A stretch of DNA of 64,000 nucleotides from Kutzneria sp. CA-103260 (GTDB taxonomy: Bacteria > Actinomycetota > Actinomycetes > Mycobacteriales > Pseudonocardiaceae). Position 1 is the first letter of the stretch, and each line of letters starts with the position of its first letter. Positions 61,599-64,000 of the stretch are shown here, piece after piece. Below the pieces are notes generated by a model. That model was given only the letters and a program-made list of their open reading frames with translations, had not been told where the DNA came from and made no database searches. The stretch covers positions 2,232,001-2,296,000 of the forward strand of contig NZ_CP073318.1 in assembly GCF_018263855.1 (NCBI RefSeq), given 5' to 3'. The position numbers and the translations under genes were made by a program.

Positions 61599-62518
61599 GA
61601 CTCCTGCTCGACAGCAAGGAACCGATCGCCGACGGTGTGGTGCTCCTGACGCTGCGGCATCCCGACGGCCACCCGTTGCCGGCCTGGACGCCGGGCGCCC
61701 ATGTCGATCTGGTCCTGGGTGATCTGGTCCGCCAGTACTCCCTGTGCGGCGACCCGCGCGACACCTCGATCATGCGGGTCGCTGTGCTGCGCGAGCCGTC
61801 GGGGCGGGGCGGCTCGCGGCACGTGCACGACGTTCTCGCCGCCGGCCACCGGGTCGAAGTTCAAGGCCCACGCAACCACTTCCCGCTCGTCGAGGCGAAG
61901 CGCTACCTGTTCGTCGCGGGCGGCATCGGCATCACGCCGATCCTGCCGATGGTCGCGGAGGTCGCGGCGGCGGGCCGGGACTGGCGGCTGCTCTACGGCG
62001 GCCGAACCCGGTCGTCCATGGCGTTCCGGGAGGAACTGGCACGGCGCCATCCCGGCAACGTCGAGATCCGGCCGCAGGACGAACACGGCCTGCTCGACCT
62101 GCCGGCGTTTCTCGCCGAGCCCGACGGCGACACCGCCGTCTACTGCTGCGGGCCCGACCCCCTGCTCGCCGCGGTCGAACAGCACCGCGGCGCCGGCGCG
62201 CTGCACCTCGAACGGTTCGCGCCGAGGACCGGGGCGCTCGACGGGCCGCGCCAGGAGTTCGACGTCGAGCTGGCGCGGACCGGTGCCGTCCTGCGGGTGC
62301 CGGCCGACCGGTCGATCCTCGATGTCGTCGAACGATCGGGCGTGTCAGTGCTGTCGTCGTGCCGGGAAGGAACGTGCGGCACGTGCGAGACGACGGTGCT
62401 GTCCGGCACGCCGGACCACCGCGACTCGGTGCTGACCGACGAGGAGCGGGCCGTGAACGACACGATGATGATCTGCGTGTCCCGCTCCTGCTCACCGCGC
62501 CTCGTGCTCGACGTCTAG
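61595..62518 (+). CDS. Phthalate/vanillate-type oxygenase reductase
   Basis: 307 residues: flavin domain (~1-95, with RQYSLCGDP for FMN), NAD domain (~100-215; FVAGGIGITPILPM, YCCGPDPLL) and a C-terminal plant-type [2Fe-2S] ferredoxin domain (~220-307; CREGTCGTCE plus a final Cys in MICVSRSC). This flavin-NAD-ferredoxin order is that of class IA reductases such as VanB. It supplies electrons from NADH to the upstream Rieske oxygenase. GTG 61595 overlaps the 52-residue gene. Confidence 0.9.
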   Translation: MRLLLDSKEPIADGVVLLTLRHPDGHPLPAWTPGAHVDLVLGDLVRQYSLCGDPRDTSIMRVAVLREPSGRGGSRHVHDVLAAGHRVEVQGPRNHFPLVEAKRYLFVAGGIGITPILPMVAEVAAAGRDWRLLYGGRTRSSMAFREELARRHPGNVEIRPQDEHGLLDLPAFLAEPDGDTAVYCCGPDPLLAAVEQHRGAGALHLERFAPRTGALDGPRQEFDVELARTGAVLRVPADRSILDVVERSGVSVLSSCREGTCGTCETTVLSGTPDHRDSVLTDEERAVNDTMMICVSRSCSPRLVLDV

Positions 62519-62531
62519 GTGAAGCTTTCAT

Positions 62532-62564
62532 GCAGCGGACGAGTAGATCGTCGAACTCCGCTGC
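62532..62564. terminator. Hairpin between convergent reductase and CBM2 genes
   Basis: GCAGCGGA / TCCGCTGC arms separated by 17 nt, located in the 54-bp convergent gap. Weaker than the 51.9-kb hairpin because of the longer loop. Confidence 0.45.
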
Positions 62565-62572
62565 TGTCCCGG

Positions 62573-63754
62573 TCAGCCGCAGCCGATCCGGCTGGTGCCG
62601 AGGGCCACGTCGTCGAACCAGAGTCCGTCGGACCCGCCGCCGCCATAGCTTTCCCAGCCCAGCTTCAGGTCGGTCAGCCTCGGCCGCCAGGTGCGCCCCA
62701 GCCACTGGTCGTCGATGTTCGGGGTGGGCACGCCGTCCTCGGTCAGACCGGGCACCGCGGACCCGTTCACCCAGGTGTGGATCTGGCCGTCGGTCCCGCT
62801 GACGGAGAACTCCACGCACGTCCAGGCGTTGACGGGCAGCGGCACACTCTGCGCGACGCCGGCGGGGCTCTGGTCGGGCAGCGTGGCGTCGTCGGACTGG
62901 CGGTTCCACATCAGGGCGCCGTTCTGACCGCCGAGCCGGAGGTCGGTGTTCCCGGCCGCGCCGTCGTTCATCGCCAGGAACGTCACGTGACCGGTGGGCA
63001 GCGCCGTGGTGTGCCTGATCCAGAACCGCACGTACCAGGTCGGGCTCGCGGCCGGCGGGTCTGCCGTGTCGTCGACGAACACGTGGTTGCAGTACCCGTC
63101 AACGCCGTTGACCTGCAGGGAATGCGTGCCGGCGTGGGCGGTCGCGGTGGCGATCGCCGCCGTGCCGGCGCCGGAGCAGTTGGGGGTCACCGTGCTCCAC
63201 CGGCCCGATGGCGCCGGGCCGGTCTGGTCCTCGAAACCGTCACAGCGGATCGCGGTGGGGGAGGAGCAACCGGAGCCGACCGGCGTGGTCGTGGTGGTGG
63301 TCGTGGACGTCGGCGGGGTGCCGCCGTCGCAGCGCTGCCCGTTGACCGCGAAGTCGACCGGCGTGTCGTTGGCGCCGGAATTCGTTGCCTGGAAACCGAA
63401 ACTCACGGAGCCTCCGGTGGGCACCGCGCCGTCGTAGGACTCGTTGGTCGCGGTGACCGCAGTTCCGGACTGGGTCACCTGCGCCGACCAGGCCGACGTC
63501 ACGTGCTGGTCGCCGCCGAACGTCCAGGTCACCGTCCAGGCGGCGATGGCCGGGCCGTTGTTGGTCACCGTGATCGTGGAGGTGAATCCGCCGGCCCACT
63601 GGTTGACCTGGTCCGCGACCTGGCACGACGGCGTCGATGTGTCGCTGGTTGCCTGGGCGTTCGGCACGACGATCGCCGCGAGCACGAGACCGCCCAGCGC
63701 GGCGAGGACCGCGGCCAGACGCCGAGCGGATGCCCTGCGGCGTAACGCGTCCAT
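62573..63754 (-). CDS. Secreted CBM2 protein with a Cip1-like/concanavalin-type C-terminal domain
   Basis: 393 residues. Signal peptide (cleavage after AQA near 35), CBM2 (~42-140; CQVADQ and NGQRC Cys pair, Trp residues for cellulose), a Pro-Thr linker of repeated Thr (~145-160), then a beta-sandwich domain (~165-393) beginning AIRCDGFEDQTG, containing GYCNHVF, WYVRFWIRHT and ending LWFDDVALGTSRIGC. This resembles the Cip1-like proteins of cellulolytic fungi and actinomycetes, related by fold to glucuronan/alginate lyases, whose activity is largely unsettled. It may bind cellulose and act on an acidic side-chain polymer. Monocistronic and convergent to the oxygenase operon. Confidence 0.7.
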   Translation of the reverse strand: MDALRRRASARRLAAVLAALGGLVLAAIVVPNAQATSDTSTPSCQVADQVNQWAGGFTSTITVTNNGPAIAAWTVTWTFGGDQHVTSAWSAQVTQSGTAVTATNESYDGAVPTGGSVSFGFQATNSGANDTPVDFAVNGQRCDGGTPPTSTTTTTTTPVGSGCSSPTAIRCDGFEDQTGPAPSGRWSTVTPNCSGAGTAAIATATAHAGTHSLQVNGVDGYCNHVFVDDTADPPAASPTWYVRFWIRHTTALPTGHVTFLAMNDGAAGNTDLRLGGQNGALMWNRQSDDATLPDQSPAGVAQSVPLPVNAWTCVEFSVSGTDGQIHTWVNGSAVPGLTEDGVPTPNIDDQWLGRTWRPRLTDLKLGWESYGGGGSDGLWFDDVALGTSRIGCG

Positions 63755-63852
63755 GTCACTCCTCTGTCAGTGGTGCCAAGCAGCGTGACGCCCACGTGGT
63801 CCACCCTCAACAACTCGGTGGCCGCTGACCGGCTGAGCTGGGGATGCCCGAG

Positions 63853-63943
63853 GAAAGTTTCATCGGCCGGTGGTGGGGGAGAGTTCGACGGCGAGGCACT
63901 GCCCGATCATTCACGCCTCGGCCCGAAAGTCCCTTTCGGACTT
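63853..63943. promoter_or_regulatory. Upstream region of CBM2 gene: GAAAGTTTC site and overlapping hairpins
   Basis: The 246-bp right end has no gene. It holds GAAAGTTTC (63853-63861), about 100 nt upstream of the CBM2 start, and two overlapping alternatives: CCGAAAG-TCC-CTTTCGG (63923-63939) and AAGTCC-CTTTC-GGACTT (63927-63943), which cannot form together. Confidence 0.35.
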
Positions 63944-64000
63944 CACGACGCCGTCCACTGTGGATGAAGGCTGGGCGACAAGGCCGATCTTCCCTTACGG

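Overview
The window is high-GC actinomycete DNA. GTG and TTG starts, 1-4 nt start/stop overlaps, strong G/C third-position bias and the gene content fit a soil or plant-associated Pseudonocardiales-type organism (Kutzneria, Amycolatopsis, Saccharothrix or Lentzea are plausible). The genus is inferred; no rRNA, tRNA or other taxonomic marker gene lies in the window.

Positions 1-41571 hold the right-hand part of a modular type I polyketide synthase (PKS) cluster, all on the + strand and almost gapless. Four small enzymes come first: an acyl-CoA ligase resembling cyclohexanecarboxylate-CoA ligases, an acyl-CoA dehydrogenase, a ChcA/FabL-like enoyl reductase (SDR family) and a FadH-like 2,4-dienoyl-CoA reductase. 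Together they look like a route to a reduced cyclohexane- or cyclohexene-carboxyl-CoA starter. Six PKS proteins follow: loading AT-ACP plus module 1 (KS-AT-ACP); module 2 (KS-AT-DH-ER-KR-ACP); modules 3 and 4 (KS-AT-ACP, KS-AT-KR-ACP); module 5 (KS-AT-DH-KR-ACP); module 6 (KS-AT-DH-KR-ACP); and module 7 (KS-AT-DH-KR-ACP-TE). Two cytochrome P450 genes sit between PKS genes. If the synthase acts collinearly, the product is a heptaketide acid or lactone with a 2,4,6-triene, a C9 hydroxyl, ketones at C11 and C15, and methyl branches at C2, C8, C10 and C12 plus an uncertain branch at C6. The cluster probably continues left of the window, because no regulator, transporter or shikimate-processing gene is seen here.

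Positions 41.6-46.5 kb are a boundary region with small accessory operons on the - strand: ArsR regulator/SRPBCC protein/RibD-like reductase; a secreted SGNH esterase; and a compact operon of a membrane-tethered HTH protein with a peptidoglycan-binding domain, a 41-residue HTH-like fragment, and a two-helix membrane protein carrying an amyloid-signalling-like (RHIM/BASS-like) motif.

Positions 46.6-63.8 kb form a plant cell-wall utilisation region. It holds an expansin, two tandem secreted arabinofuranosidase-like hydrolases with FN3 and CBM2 modules, a six-gene - strand operon (two PL1 pectate lyases, a sugar ABC importer without its own ATPase, and a sugar-acid dehydratase of the enolase superfamily) opposite a LacI regulator, then an IclR regulator with a Rieske oxygenase/52-residue protein/reductase operon suited to aromatic O-demethylation, and a secreted CBM2 protein.

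The least conventional observations are palindromic elements that sit in frame inside coding sequence: one extends the SDR N-terminus, and two occupy the same KS-AT linker position in the last two PKS genes, with compensatory stem changes and one exact 69-bp in-frame insertion.
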